Assembly: GCA_003225655.1 (NCBI GenBank)
Contig: QIAW01000265.1
Location: 1 to 6,797, forward strand
DNA length: 6,797 nt
Direction: 5' to 3'
From: Acidobacteriota bacterium
GTDB lineage: Bacteria; Acidobacteriota; Terriglobia; Terriglobales; Acidobacteriaceae
Shown here one piece after another: positions 1-5,289 of the stretch. Position numbers and translations under genes: made by a program. The notes under the pieces are model-generated. The model saw nothing but the letters and a program-made list of their open reading frames with translations, did not search any database and was not told where the DNA came from. The stretch's first letter is position 1. The number at the start of each line of letters is the position of its first letter.

Positions 1-497
1 ATGTTTTCAATCATGATTCCGCCGTCGATCTGGAAAGCGGCTACAACGGGGAAGAGCTGAAAATCATCTCCGAGACCAGGAAGATCTTTTCTGATCCCGA
101 CATTGCTATCTCCGCGACCTGCGTGCGCGTGCCGGTGCTGCGGGCGCACGCGGAATCGTTTACCTTCGAGTGCGCCAGTCCTGTATCGCCGGCGGACGTC
201 CGTGCCCTATTGCAGAACGCTCCCGGCGTGAGAGTGGTCGATGACCGCCAGAAGAACTATTTCCCCATGCCGGTTGACGCCAGCAATCAGGATAAAATTC
301 TCGTGGGCCGCATCCGCCAGGATACGAGTGATCCCAGCGGCCGCTCCATCGCCATGTTCGTCGCCGGGGACCAGCTTCTGAAGGGCGCCGCGCTCAATGC
401 CGTGCAGATTGCCGAGTTGCTGTGCTCCCAGGAATCTGCTGCCTCGCTGCCGGCCAGCACTGCAGCGATTAGCGCATCTGGAAGCCCGCGGCCTTAA
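1..497 (+). CDS. asd: Aspartate-semialdehyde dehydrogenase, C-terminal part (5' end outside window)
   Basis: This enzyme reduces aspartyl-4-phosphate to aspartate semialdehyde with NADPH, the branch-point step to lysine, threonine and methionine, in the cytoplasm. The reading frame is open from the window edge (first full codon at base 3) to TAA at 495-497, giving 164 residues of a family usually near 340-370. The text reads NHDSAVDLESGYN, then KIISETRKIF, then ISATCVRVPVLRAHAES, which is the typical bacterial (non-archaeal) Asd C-terminal half. The Arg and His of LRAHAE (bases 141-149) match the conserved substrate-binding Arg and catalytic His region. The nucleophilic Cys would lie upstream of the window. 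GAALNAVQIAELL near the end is the usual closing helix. After it there is an unusual Ala/Ser-rich tail of about 24 residues. Family assignment is firm; the N-terminus cannot be judged. Confidence 0.95.
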   Translation, partial: VFNHDSAVDLESGYNGEELKIISETRKIFSDPDIAISATCVRVPVLRAHAESFTFECASPVSPADVRALLQNAPGVRVVDDRQKNYFPMPVDASNQDKILVGRIRQDTSDPSGRSIAMFVAGDQLLKGAALNAVQIAELLCSQESAASLPASTAAISASGSPRP

Positions 498-535
498 CGG
501 ACAGAGACGCTGCTGGCGGCAGGAAAGCACCCAAG

Positions 536-555
536 TTCCGGCATATTCCGGCATA
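536..555. repeat. Two-copy 10-bp tandem repeat
   Basis: TTCCGGCATA occurs twice, head to tail and without mismatch, 39 bases after the asd stop codon. With only two copies it may be a slippage duplication; no function is assigned. Confidence 0.7.
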
Positions 556-779
556 TAAAGATAAAGTGATATCAAATCCCGAGATCTTTGGGATTGCGGC
601 GCATCATTGTCCTGGCATTCAAGAATGCAAGTTTTTGCCTCTTTGAAAACTTATTCTTTGTAGGGATTGAGCGCCACAAACGGATACATCTATCGACGAA
701 ATGGGTCCAGCTAGGGCGCACCCTGACATCGCTCTTCACCTCTGTTTATGCGGGTGAAACGCTGGTTCTATCGACTGAA

Positions 780-796
780 CCCCTAGCAGCTAGGGG
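780..796. repeat. Perfect 7-bp inverted repeat (CCCCTAG-CAG-CTAGGGG)
   Basis: The arms CCCCTAG (780-786) and CTAGGGG (790-796) are perfect reverse complements around a 3-base spacer. No T-run follows on either strand, so it is not a standard terminator. It sits about 95 bases before the TonB-like start and could be an operator or a short hairpin. The role is unknown. Confidence 0.6.
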
Positions 797-865
797 GGTG
801 GGGATAGTGCCGGATTTCATAGTCAGGCGCCAGGGCTGGGAGGAAACCGTTTTGTACCTGGTTCG

Positions 866-884
866 TCTAAACTTCATCTAAACT
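866..884 (+). promoter_or_regulatory. Direct repeat TCTAAACT x2 with 11-bp period, upstream of the TonB-like gene
   Basis: TCTAAACT occurs at 866-873 and again at 877-884, so the two copies start 11 bp apart. The second copy ends 6 bases before the ATG at 891. A direct repeat with one-helical-turn spacing is a common arrangement for response-regulator binding. The second copy also contains a TAAACT that could serve as a weak -10, with TTGTAC (852-857) 21 bp upstream, which is too far for a good promoter. The repeat is seen in the sequence; regulatory function is inferred. Confidence 0.35.
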
Positions 885-890
885 AGGCGT

Positions 891-1586
891 ATGCCAGCAG
901 GGCCCGGTCAAGAATCGCTGCTCTTCACCCCCGCTCCAGGTCCCTGGTCAAAGCGGAGAGCGTGCTTCATCTCTGCCTCACTTCTGCTTCATGTATGCAT
1001 GGTGTTGTGGTTAGTACATCGGAATGGACCGCAGTTTGTGAAAATCCAGCAGATTCGCGCCGGACGCGGCGGTTCCAGCATGGCAATCGTCTATTCACCG
1101 TGGAATGGATTTGCCGATGAGCATACCGTCTCCAAGTCAAATTCCGCGCAGCAATCCGCGAAGCTGTTCTTGCGCGCCCCAGGCGCCCAATCTTCGTCGC
1201 GAGCCCCGCAGGTTCCCGCCAAGGGAAACCAGAGCCAGGTAGCAGAGAAGAGTTCTCTCCCCGCTCGGCCCGCAGGCGAGCTCTATGGATCATCGCTCTA
1301 CGGAAGCTTATCGGCTTCCGAAATTCGTCCCGCTCTGCCTGTGTACGGCCCAACCCCGACTGCCAGCCTTGCTGAGCTGCCCAATCACCAGCCGGGAAAT
1401 GTCATCGCTGAGATCGCGATCGACGAACAAGGAAAAGTCGTGCAAACCCGGATATTGCAAAGCCTGGGACCGGAGATTGATCAGCGTGTGCTCCGCGCGC
1501 TCACCGAGTGGCGCTTTACCCCTGCAAGCCGCAATGGCAGAGCCATTGCTTCGGTACAGGATGTCTATTTCCCGTTCCCTGCATAA
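891..1586 (+). CDS. TonB family protein (single TM helix, TonB C-terminal domain)
   Basis: A 231-residue inner-membrane protein predicted to reach across the periplasm and pass proton-motive energy to an outer-membrane transporter. The start is cytoplasmic (1-23, with basic SKRR), followed by one membrane helix at about 24-42. In that helix Ser30 and His34 reproduce the S-x3-H spacing of the TonB helix that couples to ExbB/ExbD. A Ser/Ala/Pro/Gln-rich, probably flexible linker follows (about 75-165). The C-terminal TonB fold spans about 169-229, with IDEQGKVVQTRIL and ALTEWRFTPA as hallmark segments. No Shine-Dalgarno is visible before the ATG at 891, so the start rests on the helix position and an 11-bp repeat directly upstream. 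No exbB, exbD or TonB-dependent receptor lies nearby, and its partner is unknown. It could instead be a stand-alone TonB-domain protein, a type common in Acidobacteriota. Confidence 0.85.
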   Translation: MPAGPGQESLLFTPAPGPWSKRRACFISASLLLHVCMVLWLVHRNGPQFVKIQQIRAGRGGSSMAIVYSPWNGFADEHTVSKSNSAQQSAKLFLRAPGAQSSSRAPQVPAKGNQSQVAEKSSLPARPAGELYGSSLYGSLSASEIRPALPVYGPTPTASLAELPNHQPGNVIAEIAIDEQGKVVQTRILQSLGPEIDQRVLRALTEWRFTPASRNGRAIASVQDVYFPFPA

Positions 1587-1601
1587 CATGTTTGCAGCCA
1601 C

Positions 1602-1620
1602 ACTCGCGACAAGAGTTTTT
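1602..1620 (+). terminator. Weak terminator-like hairpin with T5 after the TonB-like gene
   Basis: ACTC (1602-1605) can pair with GAGT (1613-1616) around a 7-base loop, and the sequence runs straight into five Ts (1616-1620). The stem has only 4 bp, so this is a weak candidate. Its position 15 bases after the TonB-like stop and before the convergent gene is sensible. Confidence 0.25.
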
Positions 1621-1640
1621 CTGAGACTGAGAACTGAGAG
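1621..1640. repeat. Short tandem repeat CTGAGA(N), three units
   Basis: The units CTGAGA, CTGAGAA and CTGAGAG lie head to tail and end exactly at the stop codon of the methyltransferase gene, whose TAG is complementary to 1641-1643. It fills the gap between two convergent genes. Such short units can be seeds of dispersed minisatellites; its spread in the genome cannot be seen here. Confidence 0.5.
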
Positions 1641-2279
1641 CTAGCCGGTCACCACCGCCATGGCAAATCCATCGTATCCTTTGCTGCCCACGGTCTGGAT
1701 CGCGGTCGCGCTGACGCGCGGCTCGCGGGCGACCATCTCGTAGAAGCGGCGTGCGCCCTGGACGTTGGCGTCGCCGCTGCCACGGCGCGTGAGCTTCATC
1801 GCCCATTGAAAGTATTCAGGATATCCCATCTTGTCGGCGTCAATGAAGATCGGGTCGAAAGGAGCTTCGTCAGCGAGCTTGGGCAAGGTCTCCTGCGCCC
1901 GTCCCAGCCGCAGATCAACGACATTTGCCAGACCGGCGCGCGCAATGTTAGCGCGGGCCACCTCGGCGTGCTTGGCATCGGCTTCGAGTGTGATGAGCCG
2001 TCCACCGGCAGGCAGCGCCCGCGCCATCCAGATGGTGCTGTAGCCGCCCAGCGTGCCTAACTCTAAAATCTTGCGCGCTCCCAAGCTCATAGCCAGAAGA
2101 TGCAGCAGCTTGCCCTGCGTAGGCGATACCTGGATGGAGGGCAATCCGGCGGCGGCGCTGGCTTCGAGCGCAGCCTCGAGCGCCGGGTCAGAGGGCAGTA
2201 ACAAATCCGTTAGATAGTGGTCAACCGCCGTCCATTGCTCTTGATTTGAGGTCTCAACCTGAGTTTGTGTGGGGGTCAT
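1641..2279 (-). CDS. Class I SAM-dependent O-methyltransferase (family 3 / caffeoyl-CoA type) with an internal gap
   Basis: A 212-residue cytoplasmic enzyme of the family 3 (caffeoyl-CoA/catechol type) O-methyltransferases, which move a methyl group from SAM to a hydroxyl, usually with a divalent metal. Visible motifs in order: SPTQGKLLHLLA (52-63), motif I ILELGTLGGYS (71-81), the ribose-binding acidic LEAD (98-101), FIDADK (145-150) with a metal-site Asp, YPEYFQWAMKLTRRGS (153-168), and a well-kept tail from DANVQGARRF to QTVGSKGYDGFAMAVV. Relatives carry about 18-20 residues between RRGS and DANVQG. These include the ADN strand that supplies two further metal ligands, and here they are missing in frame at about base 1775. 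The protein may therefore be metal-independent, inactive, or the product of an assembly error. No Shine-Dalgarno precedes the ATG, but no alternative start codon keeps the N-terminal helix. The substrate is unknown. Confidence 0.88.
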   Translation of the reverse strand: MTPTQTQVETSNQEQWTAVDHYLTDLLLPSDPALEAALEASAAAGLPSIQVSPTQGKLLHLLAMSLGARKILELGTLGGYSTIWMARALPAGGRLITLEADAKHAEVARANIARAGLANVVDLRLGRAQETLPKLADEAPFDPIFIDADKMGYPEYFQWAMKLTRRGSGDANVQGARRFYEMVAREPRVSATAIQTVGSKGYDGFAMAVVTG

Positions 2280-2287
2280 AAGTTAAT

Positions 2288-2403
2288 AGGATAGATGATC
2301 CTGATCGCAATCGCGACAGCAAACCCACCGTGGCGAACCCATTCTCAGGGTTTCCATCTTGAACAACGAGCGCAGTGGTTGACACTGCGCTCGCCGGTGG
2401 GTT
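2288..2403 (-). other. Highly foldable intergenic segment (multibranch inverted repeats) between barrel and methyltransferase genes
   Basis: Several inverted repeats nest here. An outer 9-bp pair, AACCCACCG (2322-2330) with CGGTGGGTT (2395-2403), encloses two hairpins: AACCC/GGGTT (2336-2340 with 2348-2352) and a perfect 11-bp stem (2367-2377 with 2383-2393). Outside it lie TCGC/GCGA (2305-2308 with 2313-2316) and AGGAT/ATCCT (2288-2292 with 2298-2302). Read on the minus strand this follows the barrel-protein stop by 45 bases and ends 8 bases before the methyltransferase ATG. It could be the 3' end of one transcript, a structured leader of the other, or both. The pairings are seen; an RNA function is inferred. 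Confidence 0.4.
2367..2393 (-). terminator. Strong 11-bp hairpin, probable terminator of the outer-membrane protein gene
   Basis: CGAGCGCAGTG (2367-2377) pairs perfectly with CACTGCGCTCG (2383-2393) around a 5-base loop. On the minus strand it lies 55 bases after the barrel-protein stop and is followed by TTGTTC, a short imperfect T-tract. The stem is very stable; the weak T-tract leaves open whether it terminates fully or mainly stabilises the 3' end. Confidence 0.5.
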
Positions 2404-2448
2404 CCTTCGATTTCCTGGTGGACTCAATCCATGCGCCGTCCGCTTGGC

Positions 2449-3222
2449 TCAGAACCGGAAATTGACGCCCGCGCGGAACAGATGCATGTTGAGATCGTCG
2501 GAGTGGGTGAAGACGTTTGTGGGGAATGCGATGACCGTACTGCCGAATTTCGCCGTGAGATTGGTGCTCGTCGTCGAGACCGTGCCAAAGTTGGCATAAA
2601 GATATTCACCCTTCAGCGACCAACGTTTCGTAAAGTGAACCTCGGCGCCGCCGCCAAAGGTCCCGGCGGTCAAATTCTTCTTTACGAGAGCATTCTCATG
2701 CGCGGTCGCGAAGGTGTCGATAAACAACGCATTGTAGTTCGTGTGGGTCATGGCCCAGCCGCCGGTGCCGTAGACCAGCACAGGGCCAAGAGTCACGCCC
2801 ACGCGGGGACGCGCGGTGAACAGCCAATTGGTCCTGACCGACTGCCTGACGGTGAACCCTGTTGTGACGCAGCAGGGATAGATCCCCGAACTGACCCGGG
2901 AATCGTTCATATCCATAGCCCCGAAGTCGGTCTCACCCCCGAGAACGAAATGGCTCATTTGAAAGTTGAAGCCAACCTGGCCGCCACCGGAAAAACCCCT
3001 CGGTCTCAGGCGCTGCGCGCCGGCAATGGCGATTGCGGGCGGGCTGGTAGTAGCAAAATAGCCGGTCGGACTAAAGATGGTGGTTGTTGTCGCGTGAGAA
3101 GTACCACCGGCGCTCCCGGCATTTATGCCAACGTAAAAACCCGTCCACTTGGTTCCCTGCGCAAAACTTCCTGCGGCCAGGGCCAACACAACGACACAGG
3201 TTCCCCAAAAGAGTCTCTTCAC
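2449..3222 (-). CDS. Outer-membrane beta-barrel protein (OmpA-like / Omp25-31 type porin family)
   Basis: A 257-residue exported protein with a signal peptide: KR at 2-3, a hydrophobic core, and probable cleavage after SFA at 19-21. The mature start WTGFYVGINAG (26-36) is the common opening strand of small OMP_b-brl barrels. Alternating strands follow, such as GGGQVGFNFQ (79-88), FVLGGETDFGAMD (92-104), LFTARPRVGVTLG (134-146), FGGGAEVHFTKRWSLKGEYLYANFG (split at 189-213) and the closing HLFRAGVNFRF ending in Phe, the usual barrel-insertion signal. The start is GTG at 3222: GGAGG lies five bases upstream (3228-3232) and a good promoter lies further up. Adjacent Cys117-Cys118 sit in a probable surface loop, unusual for a barrel. 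It has no TonB plug domain, so no direct link to the TonB-like gene is implied. Its ligand, if any, is unknown. Confidence 0.85.
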   Translation of the reverse strand: MKRLFWGTCVVVLALAAGSFAQGTKWTGFYVGINAGSAGGTSHATTTTIFSPTGYFATTSPPAIAIAGAQRLRPRGFSGGGQVGFNFQMSHFVLGGETDFGAMDMNDSRVSSGIYPCCVTTGFTVRQSVRTNWLFTARPRVGVTLGPVLVYGTGGWAMTHTNYNALFIDTFATAHENALVKKNLTAGTFGGGAEVHFTKRWSLKGEYLYANFGTVSTTSTNLTAKFGSTVIAFPTNVFTHSDDLNMHLFRAGVNFRF

Positions 3223-3227
3223 CTGAA

Positions 3228-3232
3228 CCTCC
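3228..3232 (-). promoter_or_regulatory. Shine-Dalgarno GGAGG fixing the GTG start of the barrel-protein gene
   Basis: On the minus strand GGAGG ends five bases before the GTG complementary to 3220-3222. No ATG in frame gives a full signal peptide, so this site decides the start. Confidence 0.8.
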
Positions 3233-3262
3233 GTAAACTGCTGAATTTTATTGAATCTTTAA

Positions 3263-3291
3263 GTTATAGCATGAAGGCTGCCCGTTAGCAA
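3263..3291 (-). promoter_or_regulatory. Sigma-70 type promoter for the outer-membrane protein gene
   Basis: On the minus strand TTGCTA (3291-3286) is followed after exactly 17 bases by TATAAC (3268-3263). TGC directly before the -10 makes it an extended -10. Transcription would start near 3256, leaving a leader of about 34 bases with the GGAGG site. Confidence 0.7.
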
Positions 3292-3476
3292 TCTTCATCA
3301 CGCAGGGTTAACTTCGGCATCAACTGGCTTTTTCCCGGAAAGTACGAGGCAGAGTTTGCGTCGTTTTGAAAGGCCCAAGATTCTCTGTGTCTGTAAGGCG
3401 CATGTTTTTACCTGCTCTGTGATTCCCACTCACCGAATCCGCAATCATTCGCGGCAAGAATCTCCTTTGTGTATTT
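3292..3476. other. Spacer between the two divergent promoters
   Basis: The 185 bases between the leftward barrel-gene promoter and the rightward carA promoter contain no open frame with a start site and no strong inverted repeat. No recognisable operator was found. Confidence 0.5.
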
Positions 3477-3505
3477 TTGTGGTTAAACCCCGGTTCTGCT
3501 AAAAT
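3477..3505 (+). promoter_or_regulatory. Sigma-70 type promoter for carA
   Basis: TTGTGG (3477-3482), a 17-base spacer and TAAAAT (3500-3505) preceded by TGC form an extended -10 promoter. A second TAAAAT lies at 3509-3514, nine bases further on, and could be an alternative -10. Transcription from the first would begin near 3512, giving a leader of only about 20 bases. That leaves no room for a pyrimidine-sensing attenuator or a PyrR site. Confidence 0.7.
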
Positions 3506-3523
3506 CGATAAAATCTACGTCCT

Positions 3524-3527
3524 GGAG
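3524..3527 (+). promoter_or_regulatory. Ribosome binding site of carA (GGAG)
   Basis: GGAG sits five bases before the ATG at 3533, supporting this start, which also matches the family N-terminus. Confidence 0.7.
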
Positions 3528-3532
3528 ATCGA

Positions 3533-4666
3533 ATGCAAACGATCCTTGCGTTGGAAGATGGTAGGGTCTTCCACGGCAAAGGCTACGGCGCCAAGGCAGA
3601 ATGCTATGGCGAAGTTGTTTTTAATACTTCCATCACCGGCTATCAGGAAATTTTCACTGATCCTTCCTATGCCGGGCAAATTGTAGTTCTCACCAACCCC
3701 CAGATCGGCAATTACGGGACAAATCCGGAAGACAACGAGGCCACGCGGCCTTATATTGAAGGACTGATTGTGCGCGAGTTTTCGCCGGTCAGCTCCAACT
3801 GGCGCTCGCAGCAGGTGGCCGATGAGTACCTGGATCGCTTCAAGATCCCAGTCATCGCAGACATTGATACCCGCGCCCTGGTGCGCCACCTGCGCGACTG
3901 CGGCGTGATGCGCGGCGTGATCTCGTCGCTCGAAAGCGATGTCAACAAGCTGGTCGCCAAGGCGCGTTCTATCCCCAAGATGGATGGCACCGACCTCGCC
4001 AAAGTCGTTACCACCAAGCACCGTTACGTATGGGAGACCGGTGAGCGCTCGCACGAACCTACGGAAGTTGTCGGCGTCAAAGATGAGCCCGCGCGCTTCC
4101 ACGTCGTCGCCTATGATTTCGGCATCAAGCACAACATTCTGCGTAAGCTGGCCTCGGAAGGATGCCGCATCACTGTCGTTCCGGCTGAAACCAAATCAGA
4201 AGATGTGCTGGCGCTCAAGCCGGATGGCGTTTTTCTCTCCAGCGGTCCCGGCGATCCGGAGCCATGCAATTACGCACAGGATAATATCCGCCGCCTGATG
4301 GGGCGCACGCCGGTCTTCGGCATCTGCCTGGGACACCAGCTCGTCGGCCTCGCACTCGGCGGCAAGACCTACAAACTCAAGTTCGGACATCACGGCGGCA
4401 ATCATCCGGTGAAGCAGTTGATGACCGGCAAGGTCGAGATCACGGCGCACAACCACAACTTTGCGGTTGATCCCGATTCGTTGCCCGAGAGCGAAGTGGA
4501 AAAAACCCATATTGACCTGAACGACGGAACGCTGGAGGGGCTGCGCCACCGCAACCTCCCCTTGTTTAGCGTGCAGTATCACCCTGAGGCTTCGCCCGGT
4601 CCGCACGACTCTTATTATCTGTTTAAAGAATTCACCAAGATGATGGAGGAGTTTCACAACAGATGA
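3533..4666 (+). CDS. carA: Carbamoyl-phosphate synthetase small (glutaminase) subunit
   Basis: This subunit releases ammonia from glutamine and channels it to CarB, which makes carbamoyl phosphate for pyrimidines and arginine in the cytoplasm. The 377 residues match the usual length. The N-terminal CPSase small-chain domain (about 1-150) shows LEDGRVFHGKGYGA, GEVVFNTSITGYQEIFTDPSY and GLIVREFSPVSSNWR. The class I glutamine amidotransferase domain (about 188-373) opens with VVAYDFGIKHNILR. It carries SSGPGDPEPC, the nucleophile Cys265 in FGICLGHQ, and His350 with Glu352 in YHPEASPGP, completing the triad. All key residues are present, so it should be active. It has its own promoter and GGAG site. 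Its TGA overlaps the ATG of the next gene by four bases, so that gene is probably translated from the same message. carB lies 623 bases downstream rather than adjacent. Confidence 0.98.
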   Translation: MQTILALEDGRVFHGKGYGAKAECYGEVVFNTSITGYQEIFTDPSYAGQIVVLTNPQIGNYGTNPEDNEATRPYIEGLIVREFSPVSSNWRSQQVADEYLDRFKIPVIADIDTRALVRHLRDCGVMRGVISSLESDVNKLVAKARSIPKMDGTDLAKVVTTKHRYVWETGERSHEPTEVVGVKDEPARFHVVAYDFGIKHNILRKLASEGCRITVVPAETKSEDVLALKPDGVFLSSGPGDPEPCNYAQDNIRRLMGRTPVFGICLGHQLVGLALGGKTYKLKFGHHGGNHPVKQLMTGKVEITAHNHNFAVDPDSLPESEVEKTHIDLNDGTLEGLRHRNLPLFSVQYHPEASPGPHDSYYLFKEFTKMMEEFHNR

Positions 4667-5082
4667 GGCGGAGAATCCTAGCGATTGTGTTGTTGATTCC
4701 GCTCTCCGCCGCTCCTTTTGCTGTTGCCAGTTGCGTTCCCGCTCCGCCAGGGGAGATCGTGGCGGCCCGCGGAGTGCTGGTCAACATGGCCAATCAGCCC
4801 CTGGCCAGCGCCCAGATCAGGATCTTTGCCGCAACGCAGCGTCCCGGGACGCAAATTTGGCGCAAGATGGACAAGCCGCTCATCTCTGTCTCCACCGATT
4901 CCAAGGGAGCTTTCGATCTCTCTACTATCACTCCGGGAACGTACTTTCTTGAGATCAAGACGGGAAAGGTGAAGCGGATCCTGCTGGCGACCATCACTCC
5001 GCGCTCTAAGGATGCTGCCCAAGAGATCAAGATCAGGTTGCTTAATGTGGAGTGCAAGGGGTTTGAGGTCAGTGCAAATTGA
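4663..5082 (+). CDS. Small predicted lipoprotein with carboxypeptidase-regulatory-like (Ig-like) domain
   Basis: A 139-residue exported protein of unknown role. Residues 1-23 form a signal peptide (MRRR, then a hydrophobic core) ending in VASC (21-24). This fits a lipobox, so Cys24 would be lipid-anchored; cleavage by ordinary signal peptidase is the alternative. Residues about 33-112 resemble a CarboxypepD_reg-like beta-sandwich: ARGVLVNMANQPLASAQIRIF, then VSTDSKGAFDLSTITPGTYF, where a sugar- or protein-binding fold has its D-x-G-x-F turn. No catalytic motif is seen. The ATG overlaps the carA stop (ATGA), indicating translational coupling. The last third of carA offers GAGG about 14 bases upstream as a possible ribosome site. 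No metabolic link with carbamoyl phosphate is evident, so the pairing is more likely a position effect than a shared pathway. Confidence 0.75.
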   Translation: MRRRILAIVLLIPLSAAPFAVASCVPAPPGEIVAARGVLVNMANQPLASAQIRIFAATQRPGTQIWRKMDKPLISVSTDSKGAFDLSTITPGTYFLEIKTGKVKRILLATITPRSKDAAQEIKIRLLNVECKGFEVSAN

Positions 5083-5289
5083 AAAGAGTTTTTTCTCGTA
5101 TGGGAAAGACATAGGTTGAGAGCTTTGCTGCAGGTGAAACATATAAGTGTTTAAAAGGCGCGGCTTTGAATCGCGCCCCTTCAAAACAAAAGCAGGGCTG
5201 AAGCTGTGCTCTCGCGAAGAAAGAACCATAGCTTATGAGTCCGGATCAAAAATGCAGATTACAAGAATTGAACACAGTATTCATAAAAT
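5083..5289. other. Intergenic segment between the lipoprotein gene and carB
   Basis: These 207 bases hold two consecutive imperfect hairpins (5157-5210) and no convincing gene. No clear Shine-Dalgarno precedes carB. The best promoter-like pair, TTGAGA (5116-5121) and TATAAG (5142-5147), has a 20-base spacer, which is too long for confidence. carB may be read through from the carA promoter or use a promoter not recognised here. Confidence 0.5.
5157..5210. repeat. Pair of adjacent hairpins, candidate dispersed (REP-like) intergenic element
   Basis: The first hairpin pairs GGCGCG (5157-5162) with CGCGCC (5172-5177) around a 9-base loop, with AA and TT able to extend it across a bulge. The second (5191-5210) is imperfect: AGCA pairs with TGCT, then after a mismatch GGC pairs with GCT around TGAA. 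A-rich sequence (TCAAAACAAA) separates them, and no T-run follows, so it is not a simple terminator. Paired GC hairpins of this look are typical of repeated extragenic elements, but only one copy is in the window. Confidence 0.4.

Larger units (their letters stand above)
498..890. other. Gene-poor intergenic segment between asd and the TonB-like gene
   Basis: No convincing gene is seen in these 393 bases. A 97-codon frame from a TTG at 588 to 881 has no ribosome binding site, no recognisable domain and a composition unlike a real protein, so it is not called. The segment holds a perfect 10-bp tandem duplication (536-555), the inverted pair TTCACC/GGTGAA (735-740 and 753-758), a perfect 7-bp palindrome (780-796) and a direct repeat of TCTAAACT just before the next start codon. 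No clear asd terminator and no convincing sigma-70 promoter was found. Confidence 0.6.

Noticed and set aside
588..881. 97-codon open frame from a TTG on the + strand between asd and the TonB-like gene
   Set aside because: There is no ribosome binding site, no recognisable motif and a rare start codon, so chance openness is the simpler reading.
2280..2308. Possible methyltransferase promoter TTGCGA-N16-TATTAA on the minus strand
   Set aside because: The -10 would end only three bases before the ATG, placing the transcription start inside the coding sequence.
2431..3288. 285-codon open frame on the + strand opposite the barrel-protein gene
   Set aside because: The minus strand has a signal peptide, barrel strands, a terminal Phe, a Shine-Dalgarno and a promoter. 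The + frame has no RBS and an Arg/Gly/Asp-rich composition typical of antisense reading.
5116..5147. Possible carB promoter TTGAGA / TATAAG
   Set aside because: The 20-base spacer is too long for a confident sigma-70 promoter, so it is not listed as a feature.
4678..5229. 183-codon open frame on the - strand over the lipoprotein gene
   Set aside because: The + strand frame has a signal peptide, lipobox and recognisable fold and is coupled to carA. The minus frame has no motif or RBS.
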